From NCBI GenBank assembly GCA_039105265.1, contig JAPFFF010000007.1, forward strand, positions 4,588,001 through 4,652,000: 64,000 nt of DNA. Direction: 5' to 3'. The stretch comes from Tritrichomonas musculus (taxonomy: Eukaryota; Parabasalia; Tritrichomonadida; Tritrichomonadidae). The number at the start of each line of letters is the position of its first letter. Within the stretch, counting starts at the first letter, position 1. The notes below the pieces were generated by a model that saw only the letters and a program-made list of their open reading frames with translations, did not search any database and was not told the DNA's origin. The position numbers and the translations under genes are program-made. Positions 53,278 to 63,716 of this stretch are shown piece after piece.

Positions 53278-55970
53278 TAATGAAATTATAAACGGAAATT
53301 TTAACCGCTTTTTCTGAATCTTATTGAGCTGTAGTTTGTGGTTGTGAGATTAATGCATTGTATCTGATAAAGGAACCTTATATTAAAATAAATGTTTGCT
53401 TGGATTGGAGAAAGCTGTTTGATTTTGTAAGAATTCTAAATCTTATTGAGATGTAGTTTGTGGTTGTGAGATTAATGCATTTCACATGCAAACATGTTTT
53501 TCTCAGCAAACGAATCCAACTCCTTCCTCAAGCCATTACAAATCTACAAATAAAATCAAGTTTTCAAGTTTTTTTTATTCTCAATAAGCAAAATTATCTT
53601 TCGATTAAACTAATTTACACTAAATAAACCCTCCTTTTTATTTTTGTTTTTATGCTCTTCTTAAGTAGATTTAATTATATTATTCTGAATTTATTTAGTC
53701 ATTCTCTCGCAAAAAGTTTTTCCTTGGAGAAATTTCTTCTCAATTTTAATGTTTAATTTTGGGAAACATACGATTAAGAATTTCCTCTTTCTTCTATAAA
53801 AGCAATATTAATAATCAAAATAAAACATTATTTCTAATCAATTTTATTAAAAAAAATTAAATTCATATATCATTCTTAATTACATGTTTCAAACTTCTAA
53901 AATTATCATAATTCTTGTATAAATAAGCTTTTTAAATGATTTTCTGCATTTTGCATTATTCATACGCATTTTTCATCAAAAAGTAAAAAGAGATTATATC
54001 GTAATTTAACGTATCGCATATGATGCATATAAGTATTATAGCTTATAAATATCTAAAATTCGATTTTAAACATATTCAGAAAAAAATAGCGCAAAAAATC
54101 ATTATCTTGGGTCAGAAAATTGATATTGCAAGAGAATAATTAGTTGCAATTTTGTGCTTAACCAAATTTGTGGTTATAAATCGATTTATCTTCCTATAAT
54201 GAGTATAAATTAAGCTTGTAAAATATACCCAAATGTAAAAAAAAGACCTGGTCTTGGTGATTCTTTCTGGTCTTTTGGCGATTTTTATAAATCTTTTAAA
54301 AAGTTATTTCTTATGAATTATTAAATAAAATGATTAAATGATATTTGATTAAATAATAATTCAATTTACGAATCAACATTCAATAAATTCAATGAATTTA
54401 TTTAATTACTCGGCTATATATATTCATAAAAATATAAATACTATTAATATTTCAATGCATTATTTCAATGCATTATTTATTATTCGGCTATATATATTCA
54501 TAAAAATATAAATACTATTAATATTTTAAATACATTTTATATCGGTATATATTTAAAATATAAATGAAAAAAAATATATTTTCAATTGAAAAAATGCTTT
54601 TATTGATTTTATTATATATTTATATCTTATTTTTTTTTTTTTATTTTATATATGATATTTTGAAAGCTTTACAAATCACCATCGCCAAAAAAACCGTTTT
54701 GGTGATCTCCAAAATATATGTAAACTATTCAAAATTGAATGCTGTCGCCAAAAGCCCAAGACCTGGGCTTTTGGTGAAATCGGTTATTTGGCTTTTCATC
54801 GTCAATATAAATGAGCTTTTTATTATTATTTTATATGATATATTATACAAATCATACAATTATTTTGTAATATTCAAAAAATAACATTTTTTTACTGAGA
54901 AAATCTTATCGATTATTAATATTACTTTTGATAAAACTCATTTAATTCCTCTTTCAAATAATTCAATGGTTTATGACTTTTGATAAAACTGAATTTTATT
55001 AATAAAATTTATTTGACAATAATATGGTTACATTTGGTGATTTTTAAAACCCAAAAAACGTTTATTTCACCAAATTTACAAGCTTATATAAATCCCGTAA
55101 TTCAGTGAAAAAAAGTTATTTTTGCTGATGATATTTGTAATTTAAATTTCGCATAAAAGAGTTGAAAACGCATATAAATTTATGGATTTTTTTTTAGAAA
55201 AATAATTTAATCGTTCAGGTAAAAATTAACCATTTAAACCGATATCAGGGATTAAAATAGAAAGTAAGGAAGATAACCTCTAACGTTATATGGAATTACT
55301 TAAAAATGACCTTCAATTAAATACTGATAGTCCAGAAAAAGATTACTTAATTTTTTTTTCTGAAGTCACGGGAATCGAACCTGTGACCCCCAAAAAATCT
55401 AGTCCAAGATTAATAATAATTTACACAGTTGATCGAAAAGCTCTCAAAAAAAAGTAAAAGTTATTAAAAAGTTTGTTTTTTACTAACTTTTTCTTAGAAT
55501 AAAAATTATTTACACATTATTGGACTTGCATAATCCTGTTATTTTATGCTGCTGCAATTGGTGCTAAAAACATTAAATATTTAATTTTTCATTTTAAATA
55601 TCATTATATTATTTATTATTTTATTTTTTGAAAAATAAAAACAATAACTATTTTAAGAGTAGATACATACCTAATTAACTATTGTTTTAGTAAAAAAATT
55701 TGAAATAAATTATCAAAGGAACTAAATTTTCTTTATCAAAAATTCAATATGTTTTCAAAAATCTTTTTTACATTATTTCAAATATTTAAATATTTAATGA
55801 AAAACAAAAAATAATTCACTTGTTATATTACTTTATATAATTTAATATTATTTTTAATAGGAAACAAATAAAAATGTATTTATATATTTATTATTTATAA
55901 ATATATTAATGTTTTACTTTTGAGAACTGTAAAATAATTTGTGAAAACTTTATTTATAATTTGACCTTTT
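53278..55970. other. Long AT-rich gap with scattered repeats
   Basis: No supported gene; a 106-codon frame at 54564 is low-complexity. Visible structure: a direct repeat (TTGTGGTTGTGAGATTAATG) near 53335 and 53460; a 40-bp direct repeat containing CGGCTATATATATTCATAAA at about 54410 and 54484; an 11-bp-stem hairpin (CCAAAAGCCCA / TGGGCTTTTGG) at 54748..54774; and TTGGTGA/TCACCAA motifs between 54240 and 55080 that may be MITE remains. A tRNA 3'-half-like patch lies at 55360..55400 on the minus strand. Confidence 0.5.
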
Positions 55971-55973
55971 TTT

Positions 55974-56642
55974 ATGGAAGGAAAGCAAATCGAAAGGCCA
56001 TTTGAAAGAGTCAAGCATGACAGCCTTGTTTATTTAATAGAATTTGTGGAAAATACAGCTAGTATTATCGGATGCGATTCTATCAAAGATGAAATTTTAA
56101 TTCCATATTCAATCAGCATCAAAGAAAAGGAATTTATCATTACCAGTATATCAGAAAAGGCTTTTAATTTTTCTCAAGCAAAATCGATTATAATTCCAAA
56201 TTATTCCGAAATTCACGTAATTGCCAAAAAAGCATTTTTTAAATCGTCAATTGAAACTTTTGCCGTTACACAGCATCTTACTCATATAGAAGAAAGTGCT
56301 TTTGCGCATTGTTTACAACTTCGGACAGTCAATATCCCAAATAATTCTGAACTTCAGATGATTGGTAAATATGCGTTCTCACATTCTTCAATTGAAAGTT
56401 TTACAGTTCCAACTCATCTTACTTATATTAATGAAGGTATATTTGAACATTGTTCTCAGCTTCGAACAATTAATATTTCATTAAACTCAAAACTACAAAC
56501 GATTGATAAATATGCCTTTTCGTATTCATCGATTGAAAGTTTTACAATTCCATCGGGTCTAATTGATTTAAAAGAAGGATGGTGTCATGAAACAGAAAAA
56601 TTAATAAATATTAAAGTTTCATCTCAAAATCAACGTTATATA
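55974..56642 (+). pseudogene. BspA-like leucine-rich-repeat protein, 5' part
   Basis: LRR_5/BspA-type repeats, each of the form ELQxIGKYAFSHSSIESFTVPTHLTYI (in pieces: IGKYAFSHSSIESFTVP, INEGIFEHCSQLRTINI), spaced about 23 residues. The N-terminal 60 residues (SLVYLIEFVENTASIIGCD) match the cap typical of these trichomonad proteins. BspA-like proteins are surface or secreted and implicated in adhesion. The frame enters the mariner element at 56643 and would end in element sequence. The rest of the gene is at 59018..59741. Confidence 0.75.
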
Positions 56643-56718
56643 GGGTGGCCATTAAGTAACCGCAATTTTTATGAATATTGAATAAAATATAAATATGAAT
56701 ATATAATATTAATGTTTA

Positions 56719-57088
56719 TTAAATATAATTACCTTTATATGAAATGCATGCTTTAAGTCTTCTTATCCATTCGGAAAATAATGATTTAAAAAAATCTTCA
56801 CTTTTTGAGACAAAAAAATTTTTAATAGCTTCTAACAGCTCATCTTCGTCTTCAAAATCATTTCCTTTGAATGATTCTTTCATAGTGCCGAACAATCCAA
56901 AATCACATATAGCCAAATCAGGCGAATATGCAGGATGGTCCCAAATATTAACTTTTGAGTTTTCAATGTGTGCTCTTACTTTTCCTGCAGTATGACTGGG
57001 AGCATTATCGTAATGCAGACAAAGCTTGTGCTTCCATCTTCTCGATTTCTTCATTAATTCGGAATTTTCAATTGCCAATAAAATATTA
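56719..57088 (-). pseudogene. Mariner transposase, 3' part
   Basis: Continues the transposase after the nested insertion. Contains the second Asp in LCLHYDNAPSHT and the third in YSPDLAICDFGLF, 34 residues apart, then the C-terminal KACISYKGNY. Cutting out the insert and one TA rejoins this to the 5' part in frame. Confidence 0.85.
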
Positions 57089-58181
57089 GAGTACGCCGAA
57101 ATAGTGAATTGTTATTTGAAAAAAGTATCAATAATGAAAAAGCATAAGTTATTCCAAAGAAAATAAGTTTTTTATATTCAAACTTGTTAAATAAAGAAAA
57201 ATAAAACTGTATGAAATAACTCTTCCTTTTTGTTCAACGTGAGTTTGTCTAAATAATCAAAAAATTCGATAGGTAATTGTTTTTATTCAAAAAAAAAATT
57301 TTTTTCAGAAAAGTTTGTTTTTCAAAAAAAACTATTTTTTTCAATAAATGTTTGTGATTTAGAAAAAATAGTTTTTCCAAGTTTTTTATATGAAATTCGA
57401 TTTTATTTATTTAATTCAGTATTGAATGAAAAGTCAAATAATTTCAGCTCATAATGATCTTATTCTTATTCTTATTTACTTAAAATACCAAAGAATGTAA
57501 TTTACAATAAATATTGTGTTTATTTTGAATATATTTATGATTGGTCATTAATTTTTTAAACATATCATTTTAATTTCGGAATGATCAATATTCGGCTTTA
57601 ACAAAATGATTTTAAAAAATATATATCAAATAAATTATAAACTTTATATAATTGAATTCATTGAATTATTCAAGAACGGGAAATCTATTTTCTTTTTTTC
57701 CCCAATTTTTTTATCATATGCCACCTCAACTAACTAATATAACTTCCAACCTGTAATTTTTTGGCCTATTGTTCATAAAAATCATTAATCTGTATTGGTT
57801 GGATTAATAGGAAAATTTATTTTTCTAAAGAAACAAAAATCGTTTGCCTCATTGGATTATTAAATTTGTAAAACTTATTTTTTTTAGAAAAATATTACTA
57901 ACAAAATAAACTCAAATACTAAAAAAAGAAGAAACTTGATTTTTTAAAAAATATTTTTTATCGAAAATATCATGTTTTTTGTAATTCTCCACTTTTTCTG
58001 AAAAAAAGTTAGTTATTGTAAAATATATGATAATATTCAAAAAACACCAATTTTTCAACAAAAACAAAGTTTTTATTTGGAAATGTTATTAAAAATACAA
58101 AAAGAATAGTATACCGAAAATATGGCGCTTTTTTGACTTTGTTAATTTTTTCAAAAAAGAAAACGCTATTTCGGCGTACTC
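57089..58181. mobile_element. 1.09-kb TIR element nested in the mariner
   Basis: 16-bp inverted ends GAGTACGCCGAAATAG at 57089 and, in reverse complement, ending at 58181, flanked by TA on both sides (57087..57088 and 58182..58183). The interior is AT-rich with no transposase, so it is a non-autonomous Tc1/mariner-superfamily element mobilised in trans. Removing it and one TA restores the host transposase frame. Confidence 0.85.
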
Positions 58182-58183
58182 TA

Positions 58184-58833
58184 TTATTTATAAAATAATC
58201 CGCAGATATTTTCGTATCCATCGGTTTGAGATTAATTAATTGAACTCCTTTTCCATTAATAAAAATTGTAAACATTGACTTTTTTTCAAATTGAGTGTTT
58301 TTGTGATAAGCTGGAATGTCTTCTCCTTTCATTATCCAAATTTCCTTTGTTGGATAATGAAATACAAACCATGATTCATCACCTGTTAAAACGAATTCAT
58401 ATCCTGTTGATTCTTCATATTCCAAATTTCGTAATAAAACTTTCGCTAATTTTTTTCTATTTTTCATTTGTTCTTTTGTTAATAAATGCGGATGAACTCT
58501 AAGATGCACGAATTTCAAACCAATCAAATTAGTCATATGATCCAATACTGTCGTATGTGAAACATGAACCTTGTGAGCAATGTCTCTAGATGATGCATAT
58601 TTATTTTCATCATGAGCTTTTTGAATTGCGACCGTTAATTGTTCATCTACTGGTCTTCCAGGCTTGGGCAGATCACTTAAATCTTCTCGGCCACACTTAA
58701 TTTCACGGATCCAAAAATATATTTGGGTTTCTGATAGACATTCATCTCCATATGTTTTTTGTAATTCCATGATGATATCTTTAGGTTTCATCTGTTTTCG
58801 GAGGCAAAATTTTATCGCATACCTTTGTTCCAT
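58184..58833 (-). pseudogene. Mariner transposase, 5' part
   Basis: 217 codons: N-terminal helix-turn-helix regions (MEQRYAIKFCLRKQMKPKD, then YASSRDIAHKVHVSHTTVLD), linker, and the first catalytic Asp in LTGDESWF. Ends at the nested element; the open frame past 58184 is element sequence. Otherwise it appears intact. Confidence 0.85.
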
Positions 58834-59017
58834 TTAATTTTAACGTATTTTTTTAACGTACAATATTTTGATATACCTTTTTTTAATCAACATAAACAAG
58901 TTTGATAAAAAAAATATATGTAAATATAAATTCTTTTAAAGACCTATTTAATAATAATTTTATAAAACCAGCAGCATTAATACACATCAAAATTGCGGTT
59001 ACTTATCAACCACCCTA

Positions 59018-59741
59018 TATATGTTTTAATAAAAATATGATAATTGGTAAAACAGTAGAAGAAACCGAAGTTTATAATGAACTCATTTTCTGTGTTAGAA
59101 ATATAAAAAATGCTGTGATTCCTAGTTTTATATCGAATATTGGCCAATATGCTTTTAATAAATGCTACAATCTTAAAACTATTGCTTTTACAGAGGATTC
59201 TGAACTTCAAACAATTGATAAATATGCATTTTCGCACTCATCGATTGAGAGCTTTACAATTCCACTTCACCTCGCTCAAATCAAAGAAGGAGCATTGGCT
59301 TATTGCTCTCAACTTCGGACATTTGATATTCCATTTAACTCAGAACTTAAGTTAATCGATCATAAAGCATTCGGTTGCTCTTTAATTGAAAAAATTTTTA
59401 TTCGATCTTCTCGCACAAAAGTAAACAGAAGTGCTTTTCATCGTTGCCATCAATTACAAGTAATTGAAATGAATAAAAATTCTTTAAATAAATTATTCAA
59501 TGAAACGTTTTTAAGTATATGTGAACAAGAAGGAATTGTGATTGTGCCAAATAAAGACCCGAATGAACCAAATGCTGATTCAAATATTTTAGAAGAAGGT
59601 TCAGAAAATTCAAGTGATGATGAATTCTCTGAAGAAGAAGATGAAAGCTATTTTGAAGATGACTTTGAAGAAGAAGAAGATTATGCCACAGAGAATAAAG
59701 ATAATATGAAAAATAATGATAATATTAATTCAATTTGTTAA
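59018..59741 (+). pseudogene. BspA-like leucine-rich-repeat protein, 3' part
   Basis: Continues the gene interrupted by the mariner, in frame if one TATATA copy is counted. Begins with the FNKNMIIGKTVEE block common in the family, then further LRR_5 repeats (IGQYAFNKCYNLKTIAF, IDKYAFSHSSIESFTIP), ending in an acidic tail (SSDDEFSEEEDESYFEDD). An ATG at 58902 lies inside the mariner terminal region. No transmembrane segment was seen. Confidence 0.75.
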
Positions 59742-59749
59742 TTTAACTG

Positions 59750-60919
59750 CTCCTGAACATTTTGAAAATAACATTATTGAACTTTTTAAAAAAGACTATC
59801 AAAAATTTTTCAATGCAAAATTTTTAAATTTCAATGCTAAAAAATTAATATTTGATTTCATAACCGATGCAAAATATTCAAACATTTCAATTGTAAAAAA
59901 ATGTAAAATTGTTAATATGTCAACAAAAACATATTATAATTATCGTTCACATGATATGAGTGTAGAACTTCAACAATTGAGGAATCGGCTAAAAGGAAGG
60001 AATACAAAACTTACTAATGAAGAGCAGAACTTATTCTTTCAAAAGTGTCAAGAACTGAGGTTATTGAAGATGGCTGTAACAACTAAATGGGCTCAAAGTG
60101 CTATAAAACTAATAACTCAGCAAAATGGTCACGAGTGGACACCTTGTAAAAGTACAATTGCTAATATATTTAAAGCCAAAAACGATCACCTTTTAGCGAT
60201 CCAGAGAATAAATTCCAAAAAATTGAAAAATTTAAAAAAGACCTAAAAAAAGTAATTAAAGACAATAAATTGATAAGAGAAAATATTCATATAATGGACG
60301 AAACCGGTTTATATTCAGATTCTATCCAACCTTATACTTGGACTTTTTCTGATGATAAAGAAGCATATGTTGTTTCAAGCGGAGTTCAACGAAGAGATAC
60401 AGTTGTGGGAACGATTAGAGCAGATGGTGAAGGTTTTGCTACATTTATAGAACATAAAAACATGAAAACAAAAACTGTAAAAGGTGAAAAAATAATCGTT
60501 GATAAAGGAACAAAGGGAATGAATCTAATAGAAATGCATAAATGGAACAAAGAATTTGTGAAATGGCAAAACCAGGTGATGTTTTAATAATGGACAATCT
60601 AAGATCACATAAAAACCTTGAAGTTAGAAGAGAACTAGAAAACTATGGTATAATAGTATTATTTTTCCCTCCACGATGTGCAGATGTTTTATCAGAGCTA
60701 GATAATTGTTTCTTTGCAACTTATAAAAGAAGATGGTATAATCAATTGATTTTTGTTGATAATGTTCAACAAAAATGCCAAAAAGCTCTAGAATTATTCA
60801 GAACATTGATTAATGAAGATTTAGGAAAGAAAATGTATCATCGCTGTGGTTATGATGACTTTTTTGATGATCAAACTGCTTTGGAACCAATTGAAAATGT
60901 TATTGCACGAAATGAATGA
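59750..60919 (+). pseudogene. DDE transposase (Tc1/mariner superfamily) with two frameshifts
   Basis: Three overlapping frames form one protein: DNA-binding N-terminal part (to about 60190), a middle part with the first Asp in IHIMDETGLYS, and a last part with the second Asp in DVLIMDNLRSHK and third acidic residue in DVLSELDNCFF. Frame changes fall near 60190 (CTTTTA) and near 60560. The ...MDETG / MDN / LDNCF pattern fits DDE superfamily nucleases of IS630-Tc1-mariner type, distinct from the mariner above. No inverted ends were found. Confidence 0.75.
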
Positions 60920-61387
60920 ACAAAAATTAAATTCTACATTTAGAAAAACCAAAATCAAGCACTAGTTTTTTTCAAAAAGTTGACATTTTCAAAAATGATA
61001 TAAGAATTTGAATTTAAAAAGGTACTAAAGCTGAAAGATATAAACATATATCACATTTAAGTTATATATAAATTATATAATCATATATGTTCTTTTTCTT
61101 TTTTTTTTTTTAATTATTAGAAAAAAAAAAAAAAAAAAAAAATACGATAAATAAAAAAAAATACGTTATTTTGTGTAACTTATTTCTATACTATCAGTAA
61201 GAAATTTAGTCAATGGAATTACTTAAAAAATGATATTTAAATTATGTTTTAAAATATCCTTTAATTTGTCAACTGGATTGATGAGAGCAAATTGAAGGGC
61301 AGAGCACAATGCCATATACTCTTTGATAGTTGGATCACTCAAGTCATTTTAAATTTTGCTCTCATATTTTGGTAATAGTAAAAGGTT
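60920..61387. other. AT-rich gap with a poly-T/poly-A palindrome
   Basis: No gene. A T-tract followed after a few bases by a long A-tract lies near 61090-61145. A slightly GC-richer patch (GGGCAGAGCACAATGCCATA) near 61298 is unexplained. Confidence 0.45.
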
Positions 61388-62235
61388 TTATTTCAACTTT
61401 GTTATTGAATTCAATTTAAAATATTTTATAGGATTATAATCAATTTGTGAATTACCGATATAACTATGTAATGATTGTTCATCAAGTGAAGAATAAACTT
61501 TACATGAATGACGATCCCAAATATTATCAAAAGTTAGAACGTCATCCCAGAAATCAAAATATACATTCTTTTAATTTTGAGTAGGTCCGTCACCAATATT
61601 GAATACTTCTTCAAAATCTTTGTTTATTTCTTTCAATTTGAAAGCACAACCGTATGGATCTAAAGAATTATTGTTTCGTTCAGAATATATTTTTTCATGA
61701 AACCCTCTATCGTCATAATAACCGTCAGTTTGTATATCTCTATTCAAAACATCAAGATCAGATTGTTCAAATATTTCATAAGGATCCTTCCATAAAGATG
61801 AGATATAATTTTTCAATGAATTGTGTACTGCTTCAAAAAAACATCTGAAATCTCATTCTGTTGAGAGCCAGTCAATTACTTTTATTTCTTTGATTTTAAC
61901 ACTATATTTATAACCATCTGATGTTTGCATATTGGTTATTTTTTCATTTGTCGTATTCCACACAATAGATTGAAACATCTTTTTTACATATTTAGCAATT
62001 CTAATTGTGAATTCAAGTTTTCGTCTTTTTGAAACGAGCCACATTGACCTTACACTCACAATTGTTTCGCCTTTGTTTGATGTTGATCAATCACCAGGAA
62101 AATTGAAGTAAAAAAGATTAAATTTGCTTGGATCTCTATGAAAAAAGCAGTCTCAAATGGGACAGGAACGTTAGCATCATGTACAATATTTTCACGATTA
62201 GGGTGTTGCATTTTAACACTGGGTGGTAACTCCAT
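61388..62235 (-). pseudogene. Decayed gene, possible viral structural protein
   Basis: Continuous protein-like sequence on the minus strand split over frames: start MELPPSVKMQHPNREN at 62235, frameshift at a T run near 62145, then FHRDPSKFNLFYFNFPGD, an in-frame TGA (62087..62089), VSVRSMWLVSKRRKLEF, a second in-frame TGA (61853..61855), and CFFEAVHNSLKNYI to NIGDGPTQN. A further frameshift near 61570 leads to FDFWDDVLTFDNIWDRHS and YNPIKYFKLNS, stop at 61388. Both TGAs sit where Trp would fit. Family not identified; the beta-rich style suggests a capsid-type protein. Confidence 0.5.
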
Positions 62236-62255
62236 TTTGACTAAAAATAAATATC

Positions 62256-62624
62256 TTACTTTTTCTTTCTTGGTTTACTAGCATGAAGAATTATTTCCTT
62301 TGGAATTATATCTCCCTTTTTCAATTGAATCTGATAGGCTTTTGATTTGACCATATTTTTATTCTTTTCACCTATATATCCAATTATCGATCCAAAAAGT
62401 GTGATTTTATGTACTGAACAATATTTGGCCACTAAATTCAATATTTCTTTAACGTCTTCATGATCATCCCAATCAAATTTCTTTGCCCAATCAGTAAAGA
62501 CTATTTTTTTGTTTGATAATTTAAACTTTGATTTACAAATTTCTGATAATTCAGATATTTCTGTCTTTTTCAATGTTTTATTAAAATAAAGTGAACATTC
62601 AATTGGCAAAATTAATTCTGGCAT
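62256..62624 (-). CDS. Hypothetical protein in the right-edge cluster
   Basis: 122 residues, balanced composition, clear ATG and TAA: ELILPIECSLYFNKTLKKTE at the start, a middle with DWAKKFDWDDHEDVKEIL, and a basic tail (HASKPRKKK). No family recognised. Same strand and spacing as its neighbours, suggesting one gene cluster from an integrated element. Confidence 0.5.
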   Translation of the reverse strand: MPELILPIECSLYFNKTLKKTEISELSEICKSKFKLSNKKIVFTDWAKKFDWDDHEDVKEILNLVAKYCSVHKITLFGSIIGYIGEKNKNMVKSKAYQIQLKKGDIIPKEIILHASKPRKKK

Positions 62625-62649
62625 TTTTATTTATTGAAAAATTTTTAAT

Positions 62650-63170
62650 TTACATTCTTTTTGATTTATCTTTTGGTACACCAGATTCTACATCTTCATG
62701 AACATTCCAATAAGGGTATTTATATGATTTAGCTAAATGATATGCACCTTTTTTAATAAAATAATTATAAGTCTCTTGTTCGATTCTTTCCTTCTCAGCT
62801 TGACTTTTTTTTTTTTTTTTGGGGGGGGAGAGTCGGTTTTGCTGTGTTGTTAGAATGTTTTTGAAAATTGGGTGGTGTAGGTGGGAAGAGAGCTGTTTCT
62901 AATGATTTGCTCTTTAATTCACGTGCAATTCTTTGTCTAATATTAGATACATCAGCTATTAGATAAGGCCATTTACCATCATGCAATAATATCCTTGCAA
63001 TCATAATAATCAATTGGTTTCTTATTAAAATTTGGAGCTTTACTAAGATACTCAAAGAGAGAGTCCTCTGCTTTTTGTTTCGGATTCTCAGATAGCATAT
63101 AGAACTTTTCACCTTTTTTCCTTTTTCCATTAATAATTTTATATATTGATATACTTCTTTTGATTCTCAT
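62650..63170 (-). pseudogene. Frameshifted gene in the right-edge cluster
   Basis: Coding-like sequence shifts frame in an A run near 63110 and again near 62990: EVYQYIKLLMEKGK, then GEKFYMLSENPKQKAEDSLF, then ARILLHDGKWPYLIADVSNI, a Pro-rich part ending at a homopolymer (62806..62828), then SYKYPYWNVHEDVESGVPKD to a TAA at 62650..62652. A TGA at 63167..63169 lies in a frame open upstream. Homopolymer errors or decay could explain the breaks. Function unknown. Confidence 0.45.
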
Positions 63171-63243
63171 TGTGAATTATCATCAGTGATTGCTTTATAA
63201 TCAATAAATTGACCTAGACCGCAACAAATCACTCATCCCTTTT

Positions 63244-63366
63244 TGTTGCGAACTTTTTGAATGTGGGGCTTTTGGGGCCTTCTGAAGGGGGTCCAGGGGT
63301 GCGAACCCCTGGAGTAGTATTTGGCTGGGAGGGCATTTATGGCCTCAGAGCCAACCGTATACTACT
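63244..63366. repeat. GC-richer hairpin island
   Basis: In otherwise AT-rich DNA: a stem TCCAGGGGT / ACCCCTGGA with a GCGA tetraloop (63292..63313), immediately followed by a second fold-back flanked by AGTAGTAT (63313..63320) and ATACTACT (63359..63366) with inner TTGGCT/AGCCAA pairing. Lies between two minus-strand genes. The outer octamer equals the Maverick terminal octamer. Confidence 0.65.
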
Positions 63367-63394
63367 ATATCTGTCATTTTGAATAAAAATAAAT

Positions 63395-63716
63395 TACGGC
63401 ATTTTACGATTATAAATGTTTTCAGAATGCGTTACCCATCGTAAATTACATAGAATGTTATCTTTACGATTACAGTTTTTATGATCGACTTCTTTTTTGT
63501 GAAAAGGATCATCGTTTGGCAAAAATTGTTTGCAATAATAACGTGTTTTAAATAGTTTACACCATTTAAATTAACAGTCAAATAACCTTCATTATGTTTT
63601 GAATCTTTCAATGGTTTACGCGTCTTCTTATTTCTTATGGTGAAAGGGTATTTAATTAATATCTCATAGTCATTTATAAAGCCTTTTAATGGAACAAACT
63701 CATTTTTCAAATACAA
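63395..63716 (-). pseudogene. NUMOD4/HNH homing-type nuclease, frameshifted
   Basis: Starts MYLKNEFVPLKGFINDYEI, a NUMOD4-like lead, then GYLTVNLNGVNYLKHVIIAN. A frameshift near 63525 moves to a frame reading QFLPNDDPFHKKEVDHKN, then CNRKDNILCNLRWVTHSENI, a typical HNH core (VDHKN ... DN..NLRW), to a TAA at 63395..63397. Such nucleases are widespread in viruses and selfish DNA. Confidence 0.7.

Larger units (their letters stand above)
56643..59015 (-). mobile_element. Mariner-like element inserted in the BspA gene
   Basis: Inverted ends begin GGGTGG and share TAAGTAACCGCAATTTT (left 56643.., right ..59015). TATATA flanks both ends, containing the TA duplicate. Removing the nested 57089..58181 insertion leaves about 1.28 kb, the normal mariner size. 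The transposase is on the minus strand and has a D,D34D core, similar in type to the abundant trichomonad mariner. Confidence 0.88.

Noticed and set aside
54564-54884. 106-codon frame
   Set aside because: Phe/Ile/Leu/Tyr-rich, as expected from AT-rich DNA; spans a hairpin; no protein-like pattern.
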